Below are positions 29,291 to 37,472 of a stretch of DNA of 64,000 nt, in pieces. The position numbers and the translations under genes are program-made. Below the pieces are notes generated by a model. That model did no database searches. It saw nothing but the letters and a program-made list of their open reading frames with translations, and was not told where the DNA came from. How positions within the stretch are numbered: position 1 is the first letter of the stretch; every line of letters begins with the position of its first letter. Origin of the DNA: Mycobacterium sp. DL440 (GTDB lineage Bacteria > Actinomycetota > Actinomycetes > Mycobacteriales > Mycobacteriaceae); the NCBI RefSeq assembly GCF_011745145.1, contig NZ_CP050191.1, forward strand, positions 1,391,991-1,455,990. Direction: 5' to 3'.

Positions 29291-29320
29291 TTCACGGTAT
29301 GGGGACCCATCTGGCACAAT
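29291..29320 (+). promoter_or_regulatory. Probable rplS promoter in the lppW-rplS intergenic region
   Basis: The divergent 326-base gap (29136-29461) holds no gene. It contains CTGGCACAAT (29311-29320) followed by TTGTCTGCGC (29328-29337), closely matching the rpsP promoter block. CACAAT would be the -10; TTCACG (29291-29296, spacer 18) is the best -35. The leader to the rplS ATG would be about 135 bases. The lppW promoter must lie in the left part of the gap, but I see no clear hexamers there. Confidence 0.55.
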
Positions 29321-29461
29321 TGAGCAGTTGTCTGCGCAGGGCTGGGCCGCGGCTTGTCCGTGTTCAGCTGCGAGATGCAACCCGATACACCCGAAAATAG
29401 CTTCGGCTGCGCGAATTGTCCGCGCCTACCCGGAGCAGCGAACAACAAGGAAGTGTCACCG

Positions 29462-29803
29462 ATGAACACGCTGGACTTCGTCGATCAGGCGTCGCTGCGC
29501 GACGACATCCCGACCTTCAGCCCCGGCGACACCGTGAACGTTCACGTCAAGGTGATCGAGGGCTCGAAGGAGCGCATCCAGGTTTTCAAGGGCGTCGTGA
29601 TCCGTCGCCAGGGCGGCGGTATCCGCGAGACCTTCACCGTGCGTAAGGAGAGCTACGGCGTCGGCGTCGAGCGCACGTTCCCGGTGCATTCGCCCAACGT
29701 CGATCACCTCGATGTCGTGACCCGTGGTGACGTGCGTCGCGCCAAGCTCTACTACCTGCGCGAACTGCGTGGCAAGAAGGCGAAGATCAAGGAAAAGCGC
29801 TGA
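29462..29803 (+). CDS. rplS: 50S ribosomal protein L19
   Basis: A 113-residue L19, located at the 30S-50S interface. Conserved segments: [55 protein letters not shown] and the C-terminal [23 protein letters not shown] 29462 is the family start; the frame runs back to 29354 without L19 similarity. It has its own promoter because lppW separates it from trmD. lepB follows. Confidence 0.97.
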   Translation: MNTLDFVDQASLRDDIPTFSPGDTVNVHVKVIEGSKERIQVFKGVVIRRQGGGIRETFTVRKESYGVGVERTFPVHSPNVDHLDVVTRGDVRRAKLYYLRELRGKKAKIKEKR

Positions 29804-29870
29804 GCGCGTTGCTCCGCCTGACGATGCTCTCGTCGCGGGACCGGTCACGACGCTCGCTACTGTGGTGCCT

Positions 29871-30746
29871 GTGACCGGACCCACCGACTCTGCCGACGCG
29901 CGTTCGGAGGGCAGCATCGAATCCGATCCGCATCTCGACTCTGGCTCAGAGCAGTCTCCGGACGCGTCCGAGGACGACTCGCAGGACGCATCCGAGGACG
30001 AGTCGCCCAAGGGTAAGCACTCCACGGCCCGCGAAATCGCCATTCTGGCGACCATCGCCCTGGTGCTCTATTACGTGACGCTGACGTTCATCGCGCGTCC
30101 GTATCTGATTCCGTCGGAATCCATGGAACCCACGCTGCACGGCTGTGCCGGCTGCGTGGGTGACCGGATCATGGTCGACAAGGTCACTTACCGGTTCTCC
30201 AAGCCGGAGCCCGGCGATGTGGTGGTCTTCAAGGGCCCGCCGTCGTGGAACATCGGCTATAAGTCGATCCGGTCGGACAACACCGCGATCCGCTGGGTGC
30301 AGAACGCCCTCTCGTTCGTCGGCTTCGTGCCGCCGGATGAGAACGACCTGGTCAAGCGCATCATCGCAGTGGGCGGCCAAACGGTGCAGTGCCGTGCCGA
30401 TTCCGGTCTGACAGTCGACGGTAAACAGCTGAACGAGCCTTATCTGGACCCGGCCACCATGATGGCCGACCCCGGAATCTATCCGTGCCTGGGCCCTGAG
30501 TTCGGTCCGGTCAGCATCCCGCCCGACCGGTTGTGGGTGATGGGCGACAATCGGACTCATTCGGCCGATTCACGGTTCCACTGCAGCAATCTGCCCGCCG
30601 ACGGGCAAAAAGGCCTGTTGTGTACCGGCGATCCGATGGCCGGCACCGTTCCGGTGGAGAATGTGATCGGAAAGGCACGGTTCATCGCCTGGCCACCGTC
30701 CCGGTGGGGCGGAATCAATGGCGTGAACCCACAGACCGACTCCTAG
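29871..30746 (+). CDS. lepB: Signal peptidase I
   Basis: A 291-residue membrane peptidase that cleaves Sec and Tat signal peptides on the outer face of the membrane. An acidic, Ser/Asp-rich cytoplasmic N-terminus (to about residue 50) precedes one membrane helix ([19 protein letters not shown]). The catalytic Ser is in [12 protein letters not shown] and the Lys in [11 protein letters not shown]; box E is [13 protein letters not shown]. The loop [13 protein letters not shown] is typical of mycobacterial LepB. GTG 29871 is chosen; GTG 29862 and 29865 are in frame and possible. It is followed by rnhB, whose ribosome binding site overlaps the lepB stop. Confidence 0.95.
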   Translation: MTGPTDSADARSEGSIESDPHLDSGSEQSPDASEDDSQDASEDESPKGKHSTAREIAILATIALVLYYVTLTFIARPYLIPSESMEPTLHGCAGCVGDRIMVDKVTYRFSKPEPGDVVVFKGPPSWNIGYKSIRSDNTAIRWVQNALSFVGFVPPDENDLVKRIIAVGGQTVQCRADSGLTVDGKQLNEPYLDPATMMADPGIYPCLGPEFGPVSIPPDRLWVMGDNRTHSADSRFHCSNLPADGQKGLLCTGDPMAGTVPVENVIGKARFIAWPPSRWGGINGVNPQTDS

Positions 30747-30756
30747 GAGCTGCCCT

Positions 30757-31554
30757 GTGCCGCCAGCGGTGAAGACGTCGTGGCCGCCTCGCACGGTGAT
30801 CCGGAGGTCATCCGGACTACGCACCCTGGAATCAGCGCTGTATCGCAACGGCCTCGGCCCGGTCGCCGGGGTAGACGAGGTAGGCCGCGGGGCCTGCGCG
30901 GGACCGCTGGTGGTGGCGGCGTGTGTGCTCGGTCCCAACCGGATGGACAGCCTGGCCTCTCTCGACGATTCCAAGAAGCTGGTCGAGCGGGAGCGGGAGC
31001 GGCTGTTTCCCCTGATTCGCCGGTATGCGCTGGCCTATCACGTGGTGTTCATCCCGTCCGATGAGGTGGACCGCCTCGGTGTTCACGTGGCCAATATCGA
31101 GGGCATGCGGCGTGCGGTGGCGGGACTGTCCCTGCGCCCCGGATATGTGTTGTCCGACGGGTTCCGGGTTCCGGGCCTGGCAGTGCCCTCCTTGCCGGTG
31201 ATCGGGGGAGATGCCGCGGCCGCCTGTATCGCAGCGGCCAGCGTGCTGGCCAAGGTCAGCCGGGACCGGCTGATGGTCGAGATGGAGCAGCACCATCCCG
31301 GCTATGGGTTCGCCGAGCACAAGGGGTACAGCACGCCCGCGCACTCCGCGGCGTTGACGGAGTTGGGGCCGTGTTCGGAGCACCGCCACTCGTATGTGAA
31401 CGTGCGGCGGGCCGCAGAGACGGCAGATGTGCGGCGGGCCGCTGAGATGACAGACGTGCGACGGGATGTGGCACCAATGCGGCATGCTGAAGTGGCGTAC
31501 GCAAAGATGGTCGACAGGGCATCAGTACAACGAGAAGGACAGCACACCAGATGA
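30757..31554 (+). CDS. rnhB: Ribonuclease HII
   Basis: A 265-residue enzyme that cuts the RNA strand of RNA-DNA hybrids and initiates removal of misincorporated ribonucleotides. Acidic active-site residues are visible in [27 protein letters not shown] and [10 protein letters not shown]. The glycine-rich and C-terminal motifs [15 protein letters not shown] and [14 protein letters not shown] are intact. An in-frame 27-bp tandem repeat (31402-31455, plus part of a third copy) adds a VRRAAE-type basic tail, so the C-terminus is longer than usual. The GTG start follows TAGGAG. It overlaps the DUF2469 gene by 4 bases. Confidence 0.95.
   Translation: MPPAVKTSWPPRTVIRRSSGLRTLESALYRNGLGPVAGVDEVGRGACAGPLVVAACVLGPNRMDSLASLDDSKKLVERERERLFPLIRRYALAYHVVFIPSDEVDRLGVHVANIEGMRRAVAGLSLRPGYVLSDGFRVPGLAVPSLPVIGGDAAAACIAAASVLAKVSRDRLMVEMEQHHPGYGFAEHKGYSTPAHSAALTELGPCSEHRHSYVNVRRAAETADVRRAAEMTDVRRDVAPMRHAEVAYAKMVDRASVQREGQHTR
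31402..31469 (+). repeat. 27-bp in-frame tandem repeat in the 3' end of rnhB
   Basis: Unit 1 is 31402-31428, unit 2 is 31429-31455, and a partial third unit starts at 31456. The units differ at only a few bases and encode [18 protein letters not shown] and VRRDV. They lie after the catalytic core, in the C-terminal tail, and keep the reading frame. Confidence 0.8.
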
Positions 31555-31856
31555 GCGCCGAGGATCTCGAGAAGTATGAAACCGAGATGGAGCTCTCGCT
31601 TTACCGCGAATACAAGGACATCGTCGGGCAGTTCAGCTATGTCGTCGAGACCGAGCGCCGGTTCTACCTGGCCAACAGTGTGGAGCTGATTCCGCGTAAC
31701 TCCGAGGGCGAGGTCTATTTCGAGTTGAGGCTCGCCGATGCCTGGGTATGGGACATGTACCGTCCGGCCCGGTTCGTCAAGCAGGTGCGGGTCATCACGT
31801 TCAAGGACGTGAACATCGAAGAGGTCGAAAAGCCCGAATTGCGGTTGCCGGAGTAG
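31551..31856 (+). CDS. DUF2469 protein (Rv2901c-like)
   Basis: A 101-residue protein nearly invariant across mycobacteria and many actinobacteria (Rv2901c family, DUF2469). It opens [20 protein letters not shown] and contains [17 protein letters not shown] and [17 protein letters not shown]. It is acidic, soluble, without signal peptide or membrane segment. It is translationally coupled to rnhB by an ATGA overlap. No biochemical function is known to me. Similarity to the M. tuberculosis gene order ends after this gene. Confidence 0.93.
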   Translation: MSAEDLEKYETEMELSLYREYKDIVGQFSYVVETERRFYLANSVELIPRNSEGEVYFELRLADAWVWDMYRPARFVKQVRVITFKDVNIEEVEKPELRLPE

Positions 31857-31876
31857 CGGCGGACAGGGGGCGAGCG

Positions 31877-33127
31877 GTGGCGAAGGTCATTACCGGGGAC
31901 GATATTCGCCGTCGCGCCGACGCGGTGCTGACGCGCTTGCCCGAGGTCCGCACGTGGCAGGAGCCGCTGTACCGCAGTCTGCATCAGAATCCCGAACTTT
32001 CGCATCAGGAAAAACGTACTGCCGGGGTGGTGGCCGAGCGCCTGCGTCAGTCCGGGCTGACCGTCCACGAAGGTGTCGGTGGAACCGGTGTGGTCGGTGT
32101 TCTTGGTAACGGCGACGGCCCCCGGGTGCTGATGCGCGCGGATATGGACGCGCTGCCGGTGACGGAGGCAACGGTGCTGCCGTACGCGAGCACTCGCGAC
32201 GGGGTCATGCACGCCTGTGGTCATGACGTCCACGTGACGTGTCTGCTGGGTGCGGCGGAATTGTTCGCCCACGCCACGGATCACTGGCGTGGCACCATGA
32301 TTGCGGTGTTCCAGCCCGCCGAAGAGGTCGGCGATGGAGCCCGCGGCATGGTCGATGACGGTCTGGCCGATGTCGTCGGCCCGGTCGATGTGGCGTTGGC
32401 CCAGCACGTTTTTCCGGTGCCGGCCGGGGAACTGCGGACCCGCAGCGGCCCGGTGTTGTCTGCGGCCGACAGCCTGCGTATCACGGTCTACGGCCGTGGC
32501 GGGCACGGTTCGATGCCACAGGCCACGGTGGATCCGGTGGTGCTGGCATCGATGATCGTCATCCGCTTGCAGACCATCGTGTCCCGCGAGGTTGATCCGA
32601 GCCAGACGGTCGTACTGACCGTCGGCAGCATTCAGTCGGGGACCAAGGGCAACGTCATCGGCGATCACGCAGTACTCGAACTCAACCTGCGTACCTTCGA
32701 CGAATCGGTGCGCACCGCGGTGCTCGCCGCGATCCGGCGCGTGGTAATCGCCGAGTGCCAGGCTTCTGACTCCCCGCGAGATCCCCAATTCGCGTTGTAC
32801 GAGAGCTTTCCGCTGACCGTCAACGACGATGCGGTGACGGCTCGTGTCGAGGCCGCGTTCAGTGAGTACTTCGGTGACCGGGCGCAGACCATGCCGGCCG
32901 GGTCGGCCAGTGAAGACTTCAGCGACATCCCGGCTGCGCTGGGAGCGCCCTACACCTATTGGGGCTTCGGCGGCATCGACGGGGAGACCTTCCGCGCGGC
33001 GGTGGCCGCCGATCGCGCTCGCGTGGACATACCGGTGAACCATTCACCGCGGTTCGCCCCGGTACTCCAGCCGACCCTGGACACCGGTACCGAGGCGCTG
33101 GTGGTGGCCGGCCTCAGTTGGCTTTAG
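31877..33127 (+). CDS. M20D-family amidohydrolase (hippurate/IAA-amino acid hydrolase-like)
   Basis: A 416-residue dinuclear metal amidohydrolase that should cleave N-acyl amino acids. Metal-binding segments: LMRADMDALPVTE, HACGHDVHVTCLLGAAELF, and the bridging Glu pair in FQPAEEVGDGARGM; a late His is in PVNHSPRFAPVLQ. The middle part is the M20 dimerisation domain (GGHGSMPQATVDPVVLAS). GTG 31877 has AGGGGG about 7 bases upstream. It starts 20 bases after the DUF2469 gene. Its stop overlaps the end of the convergent dienelactone hydrolase gene by 14 bases. Confidence 0.93.
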   Translation: MAKVITGDDIRRRADAVLTRLPEVRTWQEPLYRSLHQNPELSHQEKRTAGVVAERLRQSGLTVHEGVGGTGVVGVLGNGDGPRVLMRADMDALPVTEATVLPYASTRDGVMHACGHDVHVTCLLGAAELFAHATDHWRGTMIAVFQPAEEVGDGARGMVDDGLADVVGPVDVALAQHVFPVPAGELRTRSGPVLSAADSLRITVYGRGGHGSMPQATVDPVVLASMIVIRLQTIVSREVDPSQTVVLTVGSIQSGTKGNVIGDHAVLELNLRTFDESVRTAVLAAIRRVVIAECQASDSPRDPQFALYESFPLTVNDDAVTARVEAAFSEYFGDRAQTMPAGSASEDFSDIPAALGAPYTYWGFGGIDGETFRAAVAADRARVDIPVNHSPRFAPVLQPTLDTGTEALVVAGLSWL

Positions 33128-33818
33128 CCGCCAGGTGCTCGTCGAAGAAGGCGAACACCCGCGACCAGGCATCGGCGGTGGCGGCCTCGTTGTAGCCGAA
33201 GCCGGTGATCCGCAGAAACGACTGCCCGGGCAACTGGTTGGCGAAGCTGTGCCCGGCGTCGGGGTACACCTTGATGTCGGCCGGGATGTTCTTGTCGTCG
33301 ACGACGCGCTGGAGGCGGGCGGGCGCGCCGATGCCCAACGGATCGCGGTGGCCGAAGCTGGCCACGATCGGGCACGACGCGTCCAAAGTCTGGGCGAGTC
33401 CCCGTGGCAGCGGGGTGCCGTAGAACGGTGCGGCGGCGCCGAATCCTTTGGGGCCCAGCACAAGCGCGAACTGGCCGCCCATGCAGAAACCCGCGATGCC
33501 GACGGTCCCGGTGCACTGCGGGTGCGCACGCAGATGATCGCGAGCGGCCAGGATGTCGTCGAGCGCCCGGCCGCGCTGGGTCATCAATTCCCGCATCACC
33601 CGGGTGATGCACCGGGCCCGACCGCCGCGCGCGTAGAGATTCGGTGTGAGCGCGAGATAGCCGGCGGCCGCGACGCGTTCGGAGACCGCCTCGTTGTCGG
33701 GGGCGTAGCCGATCGCGTCGTGGATGATCACCACCCCGGGCCACGGTCCTTCGCCGCTGGGGAGGCTGAGCAGAGCGTCGATGGGGCCGGCTGGGGTATC
33801 CATCGTGATCGTCGTCAC
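33114..33818 (-). CDS. Dienelactone hydrolase family protein
   Basis: A 234-residue alpha/beta-hydrolase of the dienelactone hydrolase family. The triad is visible: nucleophilic Cys in GIAGFCMGGQFAL (G-x-C-x-G), Asp in SFGHRDPLG, and His in PDAGHSFANQ. GTG 33818 is chosen as the start because the domain begins there (TTITMDTPAGPIDALL); the upstream open frame is Pro/Ser-rich and antisense-like. It is probably last in a minus-strand operon with selO (28 bases upstream) and the DUF2237 gene. The lactone or ester substrate is unknown. Confidence 0.9.
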   Translation of the reverse strand: MTTITMDTPAGPIDALLSLPSGEGPWPGVVIIHDAIGYAPDNEAVSERVAAAGYLALTPNLYARGGRARCITRVMRELMTQRGRALDDILAARDHLRAHPQCTGTVGIAGFCMGGQFALVLGPKGFGAAAPFYGTPLPRGLAQTLDASCPIVASFGHRDPLGIGAPARLQRVVDDKNIPADIKVYPDAGHSFANQLPGQSFLRITGFGYNEAATADAWSRVFAFFDEHLAAKAN

Positions 33819-33846
33819 CCGACCGAGGGTAGCCGTCCCGGGCGCG

Positions 33847-35322
33847 TCAGGTTCCGCAGAACGTCCGGTAGGTGCCGAAGTCGGCGGGCGCCGGTGCGGC
33901 ATATCGCTCGAGCCCTGGGCGCTCGTCGTAGGGCGCCGCGAGCGCACCCATGAGGTCTTGGAGGGGTTGCAGATGATCAGCGGTCGCCGCGGTCAACGCC
34001 TCCTCGACCAGGTGATTGCGGGGAATGTAGATGGGGTTGACCCGGTCCATCGCTTCGGCGTCGGGGTTCACCTGCAACCAGCGTCGCAGCCACTCGTCGA
34101 AACCGGGTTGATCGAACAACGCCCCGTCCTGGTCGGCCTTGTGGCCGTGCGCGGCCCGGGCCAGCGCGCGCCAGGACGAGGTGTAGTCGGCCTGGCTTTG
34201 TTGCAGCAGCGTCAGGAGTTCCTCGACGAGGGCCTGGGCGCTGGCGTCCCGGACATCGGTGGGCAGCCCGAGTTTGGCGCGCATCCCGGCCGACCACGCC
34301 GCGTCGAACTGCGGCCCGAAGCCGTGCAGCGCTCGGGTGGCCAATTCGACGGCCTGGTCTCCGTCGTCGGCGAGCAGGGGCAGCAGGGTTTCGGCGAAGC
34401 GGGCCAGGTTCCACGCGGCCACGGTCGGCTGGTTGCCGTAGGCGTAGCGGCCGCCATGGTCGATCGAGCTGAATACCGTTGCCGGGTCGAAGGTCTCCAT
34501 GAAGGCGCACGGCCCGTAGTCGATGGTCTCACCGGAGATGGTCATGTTGTCGGTGTTCATTACGCCGTGGACGAACCCGACGAGCATCCACTGGGCCAGC
34601 AGCGTGGCCTGCGCCGCGACCACTCCCTCGTACAGAGCCAGGTACGGGTTCTCGGCGCTGGCCGCGTCCGGGTGGTGGCGTGCGATGGCGTGGTCGGCAA
34701 GTCGGCGCAGCAGCGCGATGTCTCCGACGGCCTGGGCATGGGCGCTCGCGTACTGGAAGCTGCCGACCCGCAGGTGACTGGCGGCGATCCGGGCGAGCAC
34801 CGCTCCGGGCATCAAGGTTTCGCGCCGGATGTCCCGCCCGGTGGCCACCACGGCCAGGGCGCGGGTGGTGGGGATGCCCATGGCGTGCATCGCCTCGCTC
34901 ACGATGTACTCACGCAGCATGGGCCCGACGACGGCCAGGCCGTCACCACCGCGGGCGAACGGGGTGCGTCCCGATCCTTTGAGATGCAGGTCGCGGGGAC
35001 GGGCGTCGGCGCCGACGAACTCACCCAGCAGCAGCGCGCGGCCGTCACCCAGGCGGGGGACGTACCCGCCGAACTGGTGCCCGGCATAGGCCTGGGCGAC
35101 CGGGGTGGCGCCGTCGGGAACGACGGTGCCCGACAACAGGCCAAGGCCGTCCGGGCTGCGCAGCCAGGAGGCATCGACGCCCAGTTCGTCCGCCAACTCC
35201 TCGTTGAGCACCAGCAACCGCAGTGCGGGGGCCGGCTCGGCCTGCCATGCGACGGCCATCTCGGGCAGGGCACGGGCGAAGCGGTTGTCCAGTACGACTG
35301 CCGTATCAGGTGCGACGCTCAC
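33847..35322 (-). CDS. selO: SelO protein AMPylase (pseudokinase)
   Basis: A 491-residue SelO/YdiU/UPF0061 protein. Characterised SelO proteins use ATP in an inverted pseudokinase site to AMPylate Ser, Thr or Tyr of proteins involved in redox control. Motifs visible: [48 protein letters not shown] and [10 protein letters not shown]. The C-terminus is FCGT, so Cys is the third residue from the end, the position of selenocysteine in vertebrate SelO. GTG 35322 is chosen; the frame is open further upstream. It lies in an operon with the DUF2237 gene, 19 bases upstream. Confidence 0.95.
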   Translation of the reverse strand: MSVAPDTAVVLDNRFARALPEMAVAWQAEPAPALRLLVLNEELADELGVDASWLRSPDGLGLLSGTVVPDGATPVAQAYAGHQFGGYVPRLGDGRALLLGEFVGADARPRDLHLKGSGRTPFARGGDGLAVVGPMLREYIVSEAMHAMGIPTTRALAVVATGRDIRRETLMPGAVLARIAASHLRVGSFQYASAHAQAVGDIALLRRLADHAIARHHPDAASAENPYLALYEGVVAAQATLLAQWMLVGFVHGVMNTDNMTISGETIDYGPCAFMETFDPATVFSSIDHGGRYAYGNQPTVAAWNLARFAETLLPLLADDGDQAVELATRALHGFGPQFDAAWSAGMRAKLGLPTDVRDASAQALVEELLTLLQQSQADYTSSWRALARAAHGHKADQDGALFDQPGFDEWLRRWLQVNPDAEAMDRVNPIYIPRNHLVEEALTAATADHLQPLQDLMGALAAPYDERPGLERYAAPAPADFGTYRTFCGT

Positions 35323-35341
35323 GCCTCGAGCGTACGGAGCG

Positions 35342-35728
35342 TCAGAGGCTGCCCAGGTCGTCGGGCACGTCGACGGCGTACTGCTGAAGCACGTCGAGCG
35401 GCACCACGTCCAGGGTGCGTTCATGGGTAGCGGCCAACACCACCGGGGCTGCCTTGCCGTCGTCATGTGCGCGCAGCCAGTTGAGCGCGGTGACACACCA
35501 GCGGTCCCCGGGCATGAGGCCGGGGAACCGGTATTGCGGCGCCGGGGTCGACAGGTCGTTGCCGATCGACCGCTGGTGGTCGAGGAATTCGGTGGTCACG
35601 ACGGCGCAGATGGTGTGCCTGCCCTCGTCGGCATCGCCCGTCGAGCAGCACCCGTCGCGGTAGAAGCCGGTCAGCGGGTCGGTGCCGCATTCCTCCAGCG
35701 GGCCACCCAACACATTGCGATCAGCCAT
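35342..35728 (-). CDS. DUF2237 family protein
   Basis: A 128-residue protein of the DUF2237 family. The family start [25 protein letters not shown] and the middle segment [22 protein letters not shown] are present, with conserved cysteines at residues about 14 and 27-28 that could bind metal. Length is normal. It is the first gene of the minus-strand DUF2237-selO-hydrolase group. Function unknown. Confidence 0.88.
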   Translation of the reverse strand: MADRNVLGGPLEECGTDPLTGFYRDGCCSTGDADEGRHTICAVVTTEFLDHQRSIGNDLSTPAPQYRFPGLMPGDRWCVTALNWLRAHDDGKAAPVVLAATHERTLDVVPLDVLQQYAVDVPDDLGSL

Positions 35729-35754
35729 CGGATCAGTATGGGTCCCCGGATGGC

Positions 35755-37359
35755 TCAGCGTGGTGGCGGCGGGGCCGCGCTGCGTTGCGCGTCGAGCACG
35801 AGCAGTGCCACGTGCAGTGACGTCATCGATTCGCCGTCGTCGAGATTGACGCCGAGCCGGCGTTCGATCGAGGCCAGCCGGCCATAGAGCGCGGGGCGGC
35901 TCATGTGCAGGCGTTTGGCCAGTGCGGACTTGTTGCCCGTGAGTTCCAGGTAACCGCGGAGCACGGCCAGATCATCGGTGCCCTGATCGGCGTCGTGGAT
36001 CAGAACGGCCTTGAGTTCGGTTTCGGCGAACGTCTGGACGTGCGGATCGTCGAGCAGCAGCGTGATCAATCCGCGCAAGCGGACATCCGAGGCGCGTACG
36101 AACGGGCGGGCCAGATCCGGCATCGACGCCGCAACCTCGGCCACGTGCGCCGCTTCCCGCAACCCATGGACGGCATCGGCGAACGCGACAGCACCACTGC
36201 CGATCGCGACCACGACCTTGTCGGTGTCGCCGCCACGGTCGATGGCCTCTCGCCAGCCCCCGGCCAGGCGGCTGAGCGTGGCATCGGCGCTGAACCCGCG
36301 TCGAGGATTCAGTGCCAGCACCAGGCCGATCTCACCGTCCCGCCGGATCGAGCAGATTGCGCTGTGCCCTTGGGCTTTCACGTTGTGAACGACCGCATCG
36401 AGGATCCGGATGTTGCGACGTTGCGTGCCGACCGGATCGAGCCGGTCGGGTGGCGCACCCACCCGGACAGTGGCCGGCAGATATGGCCCGGTGGCCCGCA
36501 GGCCGAGAGCCAGGGCGCGGGCGTCGGCGTCTCGGTCGTCGGCGATCCGCCCACCCAGGACGTCGTCGATCAACCCGCTCTGGGCCTGATGCTCGAGACC
36601 GGACCGGCCGCGCTCGGCCATCCGGTGCAGCGCCAGCGCTTGCGAGGCCCGTTCCAGGACCATCTTGGTCTTGGCCGGCGCAGCCGGGGAGCGCGGGACG
36701 ATCAGCCGGCCCCACTCCTCGGCGCGAGGGCCGACGGCGGTGGTGGCCCACGGTTCGGTCATCGCCCTGGACCGCCGTTGCCAGTCGGCCAGGACCGTGG
36801 TGGCCGGCTCGTTGCGGGGCGAGATCGCCAGCACCTGGCGCGACAGATCCTCAAGCACCACCGATTCGTCGATCATCTCCGCCGCTGCGCGCACGATGTC
36901 CGCGATCGACGGGCGCTTCATGCTCAACTCGGTGAAAGTCTTGTGGGTGCGGTGGGCGAACTCGAGTTCCTCGTACTGGTCGGCCACGATGAGCCGGTGC
37001 ACCGCCTCGGTGACCTCGACGAACTTGGTCTCCCGATGCAGCACCACGAGCGCAACACCGAGGGTTTGGGCCATCTCGCCGACGGCGTCGGGAAGCGACT
37101 CGATGCGGGTGCCCAATTCGACCACCACGCCGACGACGCCGGCACGTTGCATCCGCCGTAGGTAGTCGCGGGGTGCATCGCGTAGGGCGGCGCCGGTGGT
37201 GAGCACCAACTCGCCGCCCTGCAGCAGGCCGGCGAGATCCGGCATGTCGCTGACGTGGACCCAGCGCACCGTCCGATCCAGTTGTTGCGCGCTGAGTACC
37301 TCAGGTTCGCCGGCCTGCACCACCGGGAGCGCGATGACGTCACGCACGGTCGGGATCAT
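35755..37359 (-). CDS. PucR-family transcriptional regulator
   Basis: A 534-residue regulator. The N-terminal PucR ligand-binding domain (MIPTVRDVIALPVVQAGEPE) spans about residues 1-130. A CdaR/GGDEF-like middle region (about 290-410) and a C-terminal helix-turn-helix (GYLELTGNKSALAKRLHMSRPALYGRL, about 465-500) follow. PucR regulators respond to small nitrogenous metabolites. The gene is divergent from the mmsA-aminotransferase operon, with a palindrome that includes its own start codon (37357-37374), so it probably regulates both itself and that operon. Confidence 0.92.
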   Translation of the reverse strand: MIPTVRDVIALPVVQAGEPEVLSAQQLDRTVRWVHVSDMPDLAGLLQGGELVLTTGAALRDAPRDYLRRMQRAGVVGVVVELGTRIESLPDAVGEMAQTLGVALVVLHRETKFVEVTEAVHRLIVADQYEELEFAHRTHKTFTELSMKRPSIADIVRAAAEMIDESVVLEDLSRQVLAISPRNEPATTVLADWQRRSRAMTEPWATTAVGPRAEEWGRLIVPRSPAAPAKTKMVLERASQALALHRMAERGRSGLEHQAQSGLIDDVLGGRIADDRDADARALALGLRATGPYLPATVRVGAPPDRLDPVGTQRRNIRILDAVVHNVKAQGHSAICSIRRDGEIGLVLALNPRRGFSADATLSRLAGGWREAIDRGGDTDKVVVAIGSGAVAFADAVHGLREAAHVAEVAASMPDLARPFVRASDVRLRGLITLLLDDPHVQTFAETELKAVLIHDADQGTDDLAVLRGYLELTGNKSALAKRLHMSRPALYGRLASIERRLGVNLDDGESMTSLHVALLVLDAQRSAAPPPPR

Positions 37360-37374
37360 TTACAAAGTGTAATG
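37357..37374. promoter_or_regulatory. Operator-like palindrome between pucR-type gene and mmsA
   Basis: TTACA-AAG-TGTAA (37360-37372) is a perfect 5-3-5 inverted repeat; with flanks it reads CATTTACAAAGTGTAATG. A further TTACA half-site lies at 37391-37395. The position, overlapping the regulator's ATG and about 100 bases before mmsA, suits autoregulation and control of the divergent catabolic genes. PucR binding is inferred. A TATATC (37434-37439) could be the mmsA -10. Confidence 0.55.
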
Positions 37375-37472
37375 AACAAGTTGACCATACTTACAAGATG
37401 ACAGCGCCTGGGTTGCTGTTGGTGGCTCACAGTTATATCCGTACCCCAATGCCACAGGAAGGTTCGCACCCC

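Noticed and set aside
31715..33043. A 442-codon minus-strand frame opposite the M20 amidohydrolase
   Set aside because: His/Arg/Gln-rich antisense translation with no domain; the plus-strand gene has intact metal-binding motifs.
33724..35430. A 568-codon plus-strand frame opposite selO
   Set aside because: Gly/Val/Arg-rich shadow of selO on the complementary strand; selO itself has full family motifs.
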